DNA from: Beduini massiliensis
Lineage (GTDB): Bacteria > Bacillota_I > Bacilli_A > Erysipelotrichales > Coprobacillaceae
Length of the DNA stretch: 64,000 nucleotides
Assembly (NCBI RefSeq): GCF_000829905.1
Contig: NZ_CDPP01000003.1
Span: forward strand, 356,400-420,399
Direction of reading: 5' to 3'
Under the pieces are notes generated by a model. The model ran no database searches, was not told the origin of the DNA, and saw only the letters and a program-made list of their open reading frames with translations. Below, piece after piece: positions 27,275 through 36,088 of the stretch (its first letter is position 1; every line of letters begins with the position of its first letter). The position numbers and the translations under genes were made by a program.

Positions 27275-29653
27275 TTAGGCTTCTGTCGTTTTTAATGATT
27301 GGAGTTTTTTCGCTTTTACTTCATATATAATAAAGGTTAGTAATGCAAAAACAACGAATATCATAATAAAGATGCCTACATCATTAAGAATATTTCCGCC
27401 AATGCAAAGTGTATTTCTGAAAGCATGAACACTGTAAGTAAATGGCATATATGGGTGGATTGCTTTGAAGAAGCCTGCGGATAATTCGATTGGATAAGTT
27501 CCGGCAGCCCCGCCTAACTGTAATACCATAAAGACTAAAACAATGAAACTTCCTACTTTTCCTAAGATCAAATTAAAGAAAACGATCATTGTCATAAAAG
27601 TTGTAGAAACAAGGCATGCCATTAGAAATGTTTGTAAGGTTTGTAATGGCTCAAGATGGTTAATCATCATCAGCATCCCGACCATTAAGCAAGCTTGAAG
27701 ACAAGAAATCACGACGATGACACTGGCTTTTGACAGCCACCATTTAAAGCCGCTTTCTACTGATGGCGTAGAATACTGAAGTAATGGATACATCAAACAA
27801 AAAGCGATGCAGCCTACATAAAGACCAACGGACATCATATAAGGTGCCATGGCATGACCATTATTAGGCACTGTCGATAGTTCTGTTCCTTGAGCGATTA
27901 CCGGTTCGGCAAACATACTGGTGGTATGATCGCTTCCTTTAGCTTGGTCAACTTGACTGGCTCCATCATTTAAGCTTGATGCCAACGTTTTTGAACCATC
28001 TGACAGAGCAGATAAACCATCACCTAGCGTTTGAGAACCCTCTTTTAATAAAGCTGCTCCATCATGAATCTGGTCTGCACCATCACTTAATTGGCTGCCT
28101 CCGGTAAGTAGGGCAGGACTGTTTGCGTTTAGGGTTGAAACTCCACTGGTAAGGGCTTGGCTTCCTTCTTTTAAAGCCGCTGCTCCGTTAGTATAAGCTG
28201 TCAGTCCGTTTTGAAGACCATCTTGGTCTTGAAGTTTGCTGCTGATGAAAGTTAAGCCTTGATTAATCGATGTTGTCCCATCGATAATACCATTTTCTTT
28301 ATCTAAGTTTTCTTTCACACTCACCAGTCCGCCAGATAGTTCTTCAATTGCTGTTTGACTGCCCGGCAGCAGCATATCAGCCCCCTCAGCAATCGTTTTC
28401 ACGTTTTCTTGTAAACTGCTCATCACAGTTGTTAACGTGGTGTTAGCACTGTTTAAGTGGGTTCCAATGTTGTTTAGGTTCGTAGATATTGCTCCAAAAG
28501 AAGTACTGGTTGTTAAAGCGGTTAGTAATTCTTGTTGGGTATCTATGCTTAGTTTTTTAAAGGCTTCTGAATTTTTAAATTCTTCTATTGTTGATGTGAG
28601 ATTCGCGCTGATTTGCTGTGCATTCATACCCACTTCCGTTAAATCTGCATTGATACTTGCCATTGGGCTTGCTGCGGAACGGTCATTCAGGGTGCTGTTT
28701 AAAGCTTGAATACCTTCATTTAAGATCGGCAGCTGTTCTTTTAATAACGCTATATTTTGCATCTGCGCTGGTGTCAGCGAATCTCCTAAAGATTCTGACA
28801 TTTGATTTAATCCGGCAAGTAAAGTGTTACTTCCTTGCTTTAACTCAGTTATGCCTCTATCAAGAGCTGCCACCCCATCATTTAATGCTGTATTGTTTTG
28901 ATTCAATAGATCAATACCGGCTTGTAATTGAGAAGCACCCTGATAAATTTGTGAAACGCCGCTAGTATAATCTTTTAATCCAATATTAAGGGTATTAGCA
29001 CCATCTTTAAATGTTAAACTGCTATTAGCTAAGACTTCCAAATTATCAGTAATCGTTGTATTTCCATCTGCTAACTGAGTGGTTCCGTCATTGATTTGAA
29101 CAGCTCCGTCGGCTGCTTCATGAAAACCATTTCCAACGGTACGGATTTGACTGAATAAAGTGTTCGCATAAGTCTCGGTCACTTTTGTTGAAATACTGCT
29201 TTTTATTTTATTAATGGCGGTTTCATCCATTTTTGAAGCAATATAATTGGTACCGGGATTGGTTTGATATTCCAATTCCATTTTTTGGGGCTGTTTGTTA
29301 AGAAGTGTTGTCGCATTGTATGAGAAGTTCTTTGGAATCGTGATGACCATATAATACGTTCCATCTTCTAATCCTTTTTGAGCAGAAGCCTCATCTGTAA
29401 AATAAAAATCTAAGGAAGCATCTTCTTTTAAACTGTCCACCATTTCCTCACCAAGGTTCATCTTCTGATCCTGATAGATGACAGCTTGATCTTGATTGAC
29501 CACGGCAACTGGAAGCTGATCTATGGTTCCGTAAGGGTCCCACATCGATCCTAGAAAAATCGTCGTATACAATGTTGGGATACTCATAACCCCAATGATG
29601 ACGATCACCAGCCAATGGTTTTTAAGAAAGTTTTGCCATTCCTTTTTAAGCAT
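27275..29653 (-). CDS. yhgE: YhgE/Pip family membrane protein
   Basis: This 792-residue protein is related to the lactococcal phage-infection protein Pip and to ABC-2 type permeases. It has one N-terminal membrane helix (HWLVIVIIGVMSIPTLYTTIFL), a very long extracytoplasmic region (about 40-600) and about five C-terminal membrane helices. The outer region starts with the family motif DPYGTIDQLPVAVVNQD and then has many ADG/LKEGS-type heptad-like repeats, probably a coiled coil. Pip-like proteins are phage receptors or components of secretion (ESX/YukE-type) and export systems; the role here is unknown. A Rrf2 regulator is divergently transcribed, with an 11-bp inverted repeat (29691-29736) in the shared upstream region. 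Confidence 0.9.
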   Translation of the reverse strand: MLKKEWQNFLKNHWLVIVIIGVMSIPTLYTTIFLGSMWDPYGTIDQLPVAVVNQDQAVIYQDQKMNLGEEMVDSLKEDASLDFYFTDEASAQKGLEDGTYYMVITIPKNFSYNATTLLNKQPQKMELEYQTNPGTNYIASKMDETAINKIKSSISTKVTETYANTLFSQIRTVGNGFHEAADGAVQINDGTTQLADGNTTITDNLEVLANSSLTFKDGANTLNIGLKDYTSGVSQIYQGASQLQAGIDLLNQNNTALNDGVAALDRGITELKQGSNTLLAGLNQMSESLGDSLTPAQMQNIALLKEQLPILNEGIQALNSTLNDRSAASPMASINADLTEVGMNAQQISANLTSTIEEFKNSEAFKKLSIDTQQELLTALTTSTSFGAISTNLNNIGTHLNSANTTLTTVMSSLQENVKTIAEGADMLLPGSQTAIEELSGGLVSVKENLDKENGIIDGTTSINQGLTFISSKLQDQDGLQNGLTAYTNGAAALKEGSQALTSGVSTLNANSPALLTGGSQLSDGADQIHDGAALLKEGSQTLGDGLSALSDGSKTLASSLNDGASQVDQAKGSDHTTSMFAEPVIAQGTELSTVPNNGHAMAPYMMSVGLYVGCIAFCLMYPLLQYSTPSVESGFKWWLSKASVIVVISCLQACLMVGMLMMINHLEPLQTLQTFLMACLVSTTFMTMIVFFNLILGKVGSFIVLVFMVLQLGGAAGTYPIELSAGFFKAIHPYMPFTYSVHAFRNTLCIGGNILNDVGIFIMIFVVFALLTFIIYEVKAKKLQSLKTTEA

Positions 29654-29690
29654 CTTTTTCTCCTTCTTTCTATTACGATTTAATATATGC

Positions 29691-29736
29691 TATTAATAGA
29701 TAAAATGTATCTATGGATATATAATATCTATTAATA
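29691..29736. promoter_or_regulatory. Inverted repeat, candidate operator for the Rrf2 regulator
   Basis: TATTAATAGAT at 29691-29701 and its perfect complement ATCTATTAATA at 29726-29736 lie 38 bases before the yhgE start. They enclose AT-rich DNA that could hold its promoter. The divergent Rrf2 gene makes a regulatory role likely. Confidence 0.5.
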
Positions 29737-29862
29737 AAAGACATTTTAGTCACCTCATAAGGATTTGTCAAGAGCGTTTTAGTGATTATTTTGGGATAAT
29801 GAGTGTGGGAAAATGAAAAAATATGGTAAAATAGAAGAAGAATGACGAAGGTGGAAAAAGAA

Positions 29863-30306
29863 ATGAGAGTAAAAAATAGTGTTGAACAGGCAATCTGTTT
29901 ATTGATTATTATTGCACATGGTAAAAATGAAGAACATATCAAAAGTTATTTTTTGAGTCAACGCTTAGATGTATCGGATTCTTATTTGAAGAAAATAATT
30001 CGTCAATTAGTGGTAGCCGGGTTAATCAATTCGGAAGCCGGGAAAAATGGCGGTTTTACTTTGAAGAAAGATCCGGCACAGATTACTTTATGCGATATCT
30101 TTGAAGCGATTGAAGGAAAAGAAGCCTTTGCTGTGGCAACCGGTTTGGTTGAAAAAGTCTTTTTAGAAGAAAGTACGGAATTAAAGGCAACGAAACAAAA
30201 AATGATTTTGAATGCTTTTGAAGAAGCGGAAGAAGCATTCAAGGCAAAACTGCGTGCAGTGACGTTAAAGATGACAATGAAAGATTATACAGAGGGTGGA
30301 GGATGA
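29863..30306 (+). CDS. Rrf2-family transcriptional regulator
   Basis: Rrf2 proteins are dimeric winged-helix regulators. The N-terminal RVKNSVEQAICLLIIIAHG and SQRLDVSDSYLKKIIRQLVVAGLINSEAGKNGGFTLKKDPAQITLCDIFEAIEG carry the typical HTH, the GxxGG wing and the IxxxxIFEAIEG segment. The three-cysteine cluster of Fe-S types (IscR, NsrR) is absent, so it probably does not bind an Fe-S centre. I chose the ATG at 29863 (147 residues) over 29842 because AAGGTGG at 29848-29854 is well spaced for it. It is divergent from yhgE and likely controls it. Its stop overlaps the next start (ATGA), so the acetyltransferase gene is co-expressed. Confidence 0.85.
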   Translation: MRVKNSVEQAICLLIIIAHGKNEEHIKSYFLSQRLDVSDSYLKKIIRQLVVAGLINSEAGKNGGFTLKKDPAQITLCDIFEAIEGKEAFAVATGLVEKVFLEESTELKATKQKMILNAFEEAEEAFKAKLRAVTLKMTMKDYTEGGG

Positions 30307-30860
30307 TGCTAAATAGAGAAAAGAAGATCATGGAGACCCAAAGATTGATACTCCGTTCACCTCAAGTTGAAGATGTCAGCGCGATCTTTAAAATATGCAA
30401 CAGTGATAATGTATTACGATATAATGCTATGGAAAAAGTGAGTACTGAAGAATTGACTAGGAGATTTGAAAGTGAATCTGCGGATCATTGGACTTTTCAT
30501 CTCGTAATTAAGGGATCTGAGGAAGTAATAGGGGCTGTGTTTATTGAGCCCGATATGCTGCGATATAAAGTGAAGGCAGTTTCTGTTGCTTATTATTTGG
30601 ATGAAAAAGAGACACAAAAAGGCTATATGTATGAAGCTTTAAATGAACTGCTTCATTATATCTTTAATGTCCTCGAGATGGATGTTGTATCGGCAAGAGT
30701 CTTTTCAGCGAATGTGGCTTCTGTTGGGCTTTTAAAAAAATTGGGCTTCCAACATGAGGGGACATTGCGTCATGCTGTCTGCGGATATGGGGACAACATT
30801 CATGAAGATTTGTTGTTTTCATTATTGAAATCTGAATTTAATTGTATAAAAAAGCTTTAA
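30303..30860 (+). CDS. GNAT N-acetyltransferase, RimJ/RimL type
   Basis: The 185 residues fit the RimJ/RimL subgroup, which acetylates protein N-termini, ribosomal proteins, aminoglycosides or other amines. Signatures are ETQRLILRSPQVEDVSAIFKICN, the acetyl-CoA loop region LDEKETQKGYMYEALNELLHYIF and SARVFSANVASVGLLKKLGFQHEGTLRHA. The start overlaps the Rrf2 stop codon (ATGA), with GGTGGAGG as ribosome site. A second ATG follows directly at 30306. The substrate is unknown. Confidence 0.85.
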   Translation: MMLNREKKIMETQRLILRSPQVEDVSAIFKICNSDNVLRYNAMEKVSTEELTRRFESESADHWTFHLVIKGSEEVIGAVFIEPDMLRYKVKAVSVAYYLDEKETQKGYMYEALNELLHYIFNVLEMDVVSARVFSANVASVGLLKKLGFQHEGTLRHAVCGYGDNIHEDLLFSLLKSEFNCIKKL

Positions 30861-30886
30861 ATCATTTTTTTGATTTAAAGCTTTTT
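30849..30886. terminator. Bidirectional terminator overlapping a CDS end
   Basis: A perfect 16-bp stem (30849-30864 with 30871-30886) has a six-T loop. The left arm contains the last codons and stop of the GNAT gene. It also serves the convergent gene ending at 30889. Confidence 0.85.
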
Positions 30887-30888
30887 AT

Positions 30889-31965
30889 TTAAGGTAAAGG
30901 AATAGGGTGTTCCTGATCGATTTCACGAATGATCTGACAAGGATTTCCAGCAGCCAGACAGTCGGCAGGAATATCTTTTGTCACGATGCTTCCGGCAGCA
31001 ATGACACTGCGTTCTCCGATTGTGACTCCCGGTAAAACAACGACATTTGCTCCCAGCCAGACATTGTTGCCGATCACGATCGGTTTGGCGATTTCATAGC
31101 CTTTTTCACGGCTTGCCGCATCTATTGGGTGGTTAACAGTATAAAGCCCGACATTCGGACCGAATAATACTTCATTGCCGATGATCACTTTTGCCTCATC
31201 TAAAATAGTGCAGTTGGAATTAGCATAAAAGTAATCCCCGATTATAATATTTTTTCCATAATCACATTTAAAATGCGGTTCGATATGAGGCTTTTTCCCA
31301 CAGTTTCCTAATAACTGTTTTAAAATCTGGTCACCAACTTCTGAAGGCATCAGCAAGTTAAAATCATAAAGCAGTTCCTTTGCCTGCATGCGTTTTTTAT
31401 TCAAAAACTTGTCGCTTGGCATATAATAATAGCCGTGAATCATTTTTTGAACTTCTGTCAGTTTGGAAGGGTTCAGCACTTTTTCCATGATAAAATCATC
31501 CATGACAAAGCCGTTGCCAATGTCAGAAACTTTAGCGTCCACCTTGATGAAGCCTTTTTTCTCATAAACTTTGATTGTATGTTCATTATATTTATTAACT
31601 GTTAAGTATATAAAGTTTTTATCGTTTTCCTTTGCAATCTTTTCTATAAATTCAAAGGCTAAACTGGCATAGCCCTTGCCGCGGGCAGACTTTTGCAGAT
31701 AGAGCTTGCTTAAAAATAACTTTTCGTTTTCTAAGCGAATCGCCGTAAACCCTACCGGGATATCTTCTTCTAAAATGAAATAATAAATATACCCTTTGTG
31801 TTCTGTTTGTTCTTTAATTGCATGAGCAGATTGAAATTTATCCACCATGTAATTGATTTGATCTTCACTTAAAATAATCGTAAAAAATTCATGCCATATC
31901 TGATTCGCTAAGTCGGCTAGCTGATCAATCTGAGATGGCGTCACTTGACTAAAAGATATCTTCAT
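30889..31965 (-). CDS. GNAT / maltose-type O-acetyltransferase fusion
   Basis: One 358-residue chain holds two acetyltransferase folds. Residues about 1-165 are a GNAT domain (LYLQKSARGKGYASLAFEFI acetyl-CoA loop, YLTVNKYNEHTIKVYEKKGF). Residues about 170-358 are a left-handed beta-helix of the maltose/galactoside acetyltransferase type, with the Mac helix region (EVQKMIHGYYYMPSD), hexapeptide repeats and the catalytic His in LYTVNHPIDA. The frame is continuous through the junction. The usual enzymes are separate genes. AAGGAGG is well spaced for the ATG at 31965, so the upstream ATG at 31983 is unlikely. A promoter lies at 31996-32024. Substrates are unknown; the two sites may modify the same molecule. 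Confidence 0.87.
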   Translation of the reverse strand: MKISFSQVTPSQIDQLADLANQIWHEFFTIILSEDQINYMVDKFQSAHAIKEQTEHKGYIYYFILEEDIPVGFTAIRLENEKLFLSKLYLQKSARGKGYASLAFEFIEKIAKENDKNFIYLTVNKYNEHTIKVYEKKGFIKVDAKVSDIGNGFVMDDFIMEKVLNPSKLTEVQKMIHGYYYMPSDKFLNKKRMQAKELLYDFNLLMPSEVGDQILKQLLGNCGKKPHIEPHFKCDYGKNIIIGDYFYANSNCTILDEAKVIIGNEVLFGPNVGLYTVNHPIDAASREKGYEIAKPIVIGNNVWLGANVVVLPGVTIGERSVIAAGSIVTKDIPADCLAAGNPCQIIREIDQEHPIPLP

Positions 31966-31995
31966 AGCGACCTCCTTATTCATCCTCTTATATTT

Positions 31996-32024
31996 ATTAT
32001 AATGAATAGATAGGGGTTATGCAA
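31996..32024 (-). promoter_or_regulatory. Promoter for the acetyltransferase fusion gene
   Basis: On the minus strand TTGCAT (32019-32024) and a perfect TATAAT (31996-32001) are 17 bases apart, 31 bases before the start codon. Confidence 0.7.
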
Positions 32025-32091
32025 TAAAATAAACTTGATAAAAGATGGGGATTAAAACATAACTTGTCAATTCAAACATATATTATTATGG

Positions 32092-33240
32092 GTGAATGAA
32101 ATGAAAAAAATAGGTGTTTTCTTATTATGTTTATGTATGTGCATACTGCCGGTCAAAGCAGAAACTCTCAATTTGGCACCTAACAGCGGTGCGATGATCT
32201 TGATGGAAGCATCAACACGTCAAGTCATCAATGGAGTCAATGAGCAGGAAAAAATGTATCCGGCAAGTACGACCAAGATTATGAGTATGATCTTATTGTT
32301 TGAGGCCATCAATTCTAAAAAAATCAGTTTTGATGATATGGTCACTACATCAGCCTATGCCGCCAGCATGGGGGGAAGTCAAATCTATCTGGAAGAAAAT
32401 GAACAAATGAGTGTGCATGATATGTTCAAATCGGTGGCAATCGGTTCAGCTAATGACTGTATTGTGGCATTAGGAGAATATATTGCCGGGACAAATGATG
32501 AATTTGTCAAGATGATGAATGAAAAAGCTAAGGAATTAAAGCTGGTGAATACGCATTTTGCCAATGCCACAGGACTGCATGATGATAATCATTATACTTG
32601 TGCATTGGATTTAGCGACAATGGCAGCTTACTTAATTGAAATCGGCGGCGATAAACTATTGGAAACAACGTCGACAGTAGAAACGTATGTCCGAGAAGAT
32701 ACAGATAAGAAGTTCTGGCTGGTAAATACCAATAAACTGTTAAATGCTTACAGTGGCATTGATGGCTTAAAAACCGGTTATACCAAAGAAGCGGGGTATT
32801 GCCTAGTAGCGACAGCTCAGCGCGATGGGCTGCGTTTAATTGGGGTTGTTTTAAAAGAACCGACACCAAAGCAAAGAAACAGTGAAATTGCACAAGTATT
32901 AGACTATGGCTTTAACTTATATGAGAGTCGCTACGTTTATCATCAAGGGGATTTAGTCACAACTTTAGAGGTAAACGATAGTGAAATTAAGGAAACCAGT
33001 CTTTACGCTAAACATGATATTACGTATATCTCTAAAAAAGGAGAGGCTTATGAACCCAGCTACAACATTCGAATATTAAAAAATCAGGCACCGCTGTTTA
33101 CCAATGAAACCGTGGCAATGCTTGATCTGCATAGTGAAGATGGGAAAGTTCAAAGCTATGATTTGGTGATTCTTGAAGATATACCAAAACTAAAGTTCTC
33201 ACAAAAAGTGATTCGTGATTTTCAAAAGATGTGGCAGTAA
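32092..33240 (+). CDS. dacF: D-alanyl-D-alanine carboxypeptidase (DacF-like)
   Basis: This low-molecular-weight penicillin-binding protein trims the terminal D-Ala of peptidoglycan stem peptides. A signal peptide (about 1-27, ending PVKA/ETLN) exports it. The active-site motifs are S-T-T-K (PASTTKIMSM), S-A-N (GSANDC) and K-T-G (GLKTGYT), and a C-terminal beta-rich PBP5-like domain follows. The 382 residues are normal. It stands just upstream of spoIIAA-spoIIAB-sigF in the dacF order known from Bacillus, so it probably acts during sporulation. The ATG at 32101 (MKKIGVF) is an alternative start. The first 100 bases of the next gap show no terminator, so read-through to spoIIAA is possible. Confidence 0.92.
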   Translation: MNEMKKIGVFLLCLCMCILPVKAETLNLAPNSGAMILMEASTRQVINGVNEQEKMYPASTTKIMSMILLFEAINSKKISFDDMVTTSAYAASMGGSQIYLEENEQMSVHDMFKSVAIGSANDCIVALGEYIAGTNDEFVKMMNEKAKELKLVNTHFANATGLHDDNHYTCALDLATMAAYLIEIGGDKLLETTSTVETYVREDTDKKFWLVNTNKLLNAYSGIDGLKTGYTKEAGYCLVATAQRDGLRLIGVVLKEPTPKQRNSEIAQVLDYGFNLYESRYVYHQGDLVTTLEVNDSEIKETSLYAKHDITYISKKGEAYEPSYNIRILKNQAPLFTNETVAMLDLHSEDGKVQSYDLVILEDIPKLKFSQKVIRDFQKMWQ

Positions 33241-33344
33241 TTTGTCGTATTGTTTCTAATTTTTTCACATAAGTTCTAGTTTTGTCGGATGCATATCTTT
33301 TCGTCATAAATTGGTTTAAGATATGTAGCTGAGGAGGCAAAATG

Positions 33345-33716
33345 ATGAATAAAATACAGTTTGAAAAAAATAATGATCAGCTCATTGTCTACTTTTCCGG
33401 AGAGATTGACAGTATGCATACGATGAATTATCGTAATTTGCTTGTCGCCGAACTGGAAACGGGTAAATATAAAGTTGTTGTGATGGATTTTAATCGTGTG
33501 ACATTTATCGATAGTTCGGGAATTGGTCTTGTCTTAGGACGTTACAATCAAATGAAAACAGAAGGCGGTAAACTTTATATTACGGGGTTAAGTCCGGTTG
33601 CTTATCGTTTGTTTGAATTAACGGGTATCTTTAATTTAATGGATTATATTAAGAGTATAGATGAAATATTAGTAAAGGTGGGGGAACATCATGAATCAGA
33701 TGAAAATAACGTGTAA
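33345..33716 (+). CDS. spoIIAA: Anti-sigma F factor antagonist SpoIIAA
   Basis: This STAS-domain anti-anti-sigma factor, when unphosphorylated, strips SpoIIAB from sigma F in the forespore. The phosphorylation loop FIDSSGIGLVLGRY places Ser58 exactly at the B. subtilis position if the ATG at 33345 is used. The ATG at 33342 is in frame but only four bases from GAGGAGG. The 123 residues are typical (117 in B. subtilis). It overlaps spoIIAB by 26 bases, so the pair is translationally coupled. Confidence 0.95.
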   Translation: MNKIQFEKNNDQLIVYFSGEIDSMHTMNYRNLLVAELETGKYKVVVMDFNRVTFIDSSGIGLVLGRYNQMKTEGGKLYITGLSPVAYRLFELTGIFNLMDYIKSIDEILVKVGEHHESDENNV

Positions 33717-34122
33717 AGCAGAACTGGTAAACGATGGTTTTGTAAGAAACAGCGTCGCTTCTTTTGTGATGTCTAAAAATCCTACCATCGATGAAATCGT
33801 TGAAATTAAAACGATGGTTTCAGAAGCATTCACGAATGCTATTATTCATGGCTATAATGGTGAAACAGACCGTGAAGTATCTATTGAGGCAACCTTAAAC
33901 GAAGATACGCTTCGTTTGATCATTGAAGATCAAGGCTGCGGAATAGAGGATATCAAGCAAGCCTCAACCCCGCTTTTTTCCACGAAGCCCGGGGATGAGC
34001 ATGCCGGTATGGGGTTAAGCATTATTGAAGCATTAAGTGACGAATTTGAGATTCAATCAAGCAAACAACAGGGGACTAAACTAACGATTACAAAAACACT
34101 AAAGAAAAAACATGGCCAATAA
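33691..34122 (+). CDS. spoIIAB: Anti-sigma F factor / serine kinase SpoIIAB
   Basis: SpoIIAB binds and inhibits sigma F, and phosphorylates SpoIIAA on Ser58. It has the GHKL ATPase signatures: N box EAFTNAIIHGY, G1 EDQGCGIED and G2 GMGLSIIEAL. The 143 residues match. GGTGGGGG inside spoIIAA serves as ribosome site. It overlaps sigF by 11 bases. Confidence 0.95.
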   Translation: MNQMKITCKAELVNDGFVRNSVASFVMSKNPTIDEIVEIKTMVSEAFTNAIIHGYNGETDREVSIEATLNEDTLRLIIEDQGCGIEDIKQASTPLFSTKPGDEHAGMGLSIIEALSDEFEIQSSKQQGTKLTITKTLKKKHGQ

Positions 34123-34837
34123 AAATTCGGTTGAATTAATTAAGCTTGCGCAATCAGGGGATGAAGCAGCTTTGGATCAGCTCGTCAGTCAAAATGTCGG
34201 GCTGGTATGGTCTATTGTGCATCGTTTTAAAAATACGTATTACGATAAAGAAGATCTTTTTCAAATCGGTTGTGTCGGATTGATGAAATCCATCTACAAT
34301 TTTGATTTTTCATATAACGTTCAATTTTCAACGTATGCAGTCCCAATAATCATGGGAGAAATCAAACGCTATTTCAGAGATGACGGAACGATCAAAGTAT
34401 CTCGCCAATTAAAAGAACTTAATTTAAAGATTCAAAAAGCAAAAGAACATTTAACGAATATTTCACAGGATGTTCCCAATGTTTATGATATTGCCGAGTA
34501 TTTAGAAGTAGATGTCCAAGATGTAATCTTGGCAATCGACGCTTCTTATTATCCGACTTCTCTTAATGAACCTATCTATGAAAAAGATGGTTCTGCCATT
34601 TCCTTAGCTGATCGAATAGAGGATGGTCACAATAAAATGTGGTTTGAAAAGTTAGCATTGGAAATGGAAATTGAAAAATTAGATGATAAAGAAAAGATGA
34701 TTCTTGAAATGAGATATAAGCAAAATTGTAATCAAGAAGTAATCGCTAAAAAGCTGGGGATATCACAGGTGCAGGTATCTCGGCTGGAAAAAAAGATTAT
34801 TGCCAAATTGAAATCCCGCTTAGTTGAAGAATCCTGA
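34112..34837 (+). CDS. sigF: Sporulation sigma factor F (SigF)
   Basis: Sigma F directs early forespore transcription. The 241-residue protein shows region 2 (DLFQIGCVGLMKSIYNFDFSYNVQFSTYAVPIIMGEIKRYFRDD), region 3 (VSRQLKELNLKIQKAKEHL) and region 4 (MRYKQNCNQEVIAKKLGISQVQVSRLEKKIIAKLK). Position after spoIIAB distinguishes it from the similar sigma B and sigma G. No good ribosome site precedes it, which fits coupling through the 11-base overlap. The spoIIA operon is closed by a terminator at 34906; no spoVA genes follow. Confidence 0.95.
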   Translation: MANKNSVELIKLAQSGDEAALDQLVSQNVGLVWSIVHRFKNTYYDKEDLFQIGCVGLMKSIYNFDFSYNVQFSTYAVPIIMGEIKRYFRDDGTIKVSRQLKELNLKIQKAKEHLTNISQDVPNVYDIAEYLEVDVQDVILAIDASYYPTSLNEPIYEKDGSAISLADRIEDGHNKMWFEKLALEMEIEKLDDKEKMILEMRYKQNCNQEVIAKKLGISQVQVSRLEKKIIAKLKSRLVEES

Positions 34838-34905
34838 TTTTTAAATACGAAATGCTGTAAGATAAGTAAGGGATAATGATTGGAAGATCCCGATAACGAT
34901 GTAGC

Positions 34906-34940
34906 AAAGACTTTCTCTTTTTAAGAGAAGGTCTTTTTTA
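34906..34940 (+). terminator. Terminator of the spoIIA operon
   Basis: A 13-bp stem (AAAGAC plus TTTCTCT pairing with AGAGAAG plus GTCTTT, one G-T pair) is followed by T-rich DNA. It lies about 70 bases beyond the sigF stop. Confidence 0.75.
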
Positions 34941-35032
34941 TCGGGGAAACTGCAATATAGCCGATAGCACTGTTTATTTATAAGAAGGTATATTATAATA
35001 AACAATAGCATCGATAAAGCGGAGGAAAAACA

Positions 35033-35785
35033 ATGCCTGAACATACAAGCCATGATTTTAGAAAAGAGAAAATAAAAAGAGGCGATATTCGTATCGCAAG
35101 TTTTAATATTGCTTCTCAAATGCATCCTGATATCATTCAAATACATGACCAGCTCAAACAGTATCGTATTGATGTTGTGGGGATGCAGGAGATTGACCGT
35201 TTTACTCAGCGCAATCCTATTGATATGCTGCAAATATGGGTGGATCAAGGGACTTATCCATACAGTAGTTTTCAAAAAACAATCGATTTTGAAGGCGGCG
35301 AGTATGGTATTGGGCTTTTATCTGCGCATAAGATAAAAAAAGAATTAGGAGGGAAGCTAAATAGTGTTGGTTTATGTGAAGCACGTGCATGGCAGTGTAT
35401 CATCGTTGAAATTGATGGAAGAAAAGCAGCCATTTATAATACCCATTTAACCCATGAAGGAAAAACTGCCCGCAAAATTCAAATGGATGAAATGCTTGCG
35501 ATTATGAATCAAGATTCCCATACCTATAAAATATTAACGGGTGACTTTAACATTGATCAAGAACATGATGAAATCTATCCTATGTTAGAAAAGTATGCGA
35601 TAACGAACGGTTATCATGGTGTGTGGCTTGACACTTATAATCTAAAAAGCGAGGAGATGAAAGTTTACGCTATCGATAATATTATTGTGAGTCGGAATTT
35701 GAAAATCTGTCATGTTGGTATGGCAGAAAATACATTATCTGATCATAATATGTTGTATGTGGATTTAGCGTTTGTTGATAAATGA
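35033..35785 (+). CDS. Endonuclease/exonuclease/phosphatase (EEP) family protein
   Basis: The 250 residues form the DNase I-like EEP fold shared by AP endonucleases, sphingomyelinases and inositol phosphatases. Conserved catalytic elements are in order: ASFNIA, GMQEID, NTHLTHEG, TGDFNID, YAIDNIIVSRN and LSDHNMLYVDL. They supply the Asn, Glu, His, Asp-x-Asn and Asp-His residues, so an active metal-dependent phosphodiesterase or phosphatase is likely. There is no signal peptide. The substrate cannot be assigned. GGAGGAAAAAC precedes the ATG. A weak terminator-like hairpin follows at 35835. Confidence 0.87.
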   Translation: MPEHTSHDFRKEKIKRGDIRIASFNIASQMHPDIIQIHDQLKQYRIDVVGMQEIDRFTQRNPIDMLQIWVDQGTYPYSSFQKTIDFEGGEYGIGLLSAHKIKKELGGKLNSVGLCEARAWQCIIVEIDGRKAAIYNTHLTHEGKTARKIQMDEMLAIMNQDSHTYKILTGDFNIDQEHDEIYPMLEKYAITNGYHGVWLDTYNLKSEEMKVYAIDNIIVSRNLKICHVGMAENTLSDHNMLYVDLAFVDK

Positions 35786-36088
35786 CAAGGGGGTAGATTT
35801 TTTTGCTTTTTATTATGTATTCCTGATTATGTATAAACAAAAAATGACATCTTGTTTTTTTACTTGCAAAATATCAGTGTAAATGAGGCAGAAGCTTGAA
35901 ATAAAGCATTACTAAGAAGATCGAAATATGTTGATATATTAAGGAAAAATTGTTTTAGTTTTAGTTATTATTAGGACGGTATATGTTATAATTATGCTTG
36001 TGTTGGAAGAAGGTGGCTTCTTCAACATTTAAAAAAACACCTAGCATTATAGCCTATCCCCATATATAATAAAACTGAGGTGTCGTCT
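35786..36088 (+). promoter_or_regulatory. 303-base non-coding region with structured leader before lepB
   Basis: No gene is visible. A weak hairpin (35835-35840 with 35852-35857, then T) may end the upstream gene. A perfect TATAAT lies at 35987-35992 without a clear -35. About ten bases on, 36001-36027 folds into an 11-bp stem with GTGG loop and one bulged G. Further on, ACACCT at 36037-36042 can pair with AGGTGT at 36078-36083, which contains the lepB ribosome site. The rest is AT-rich and unremarkable. Confidence 0.5.
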
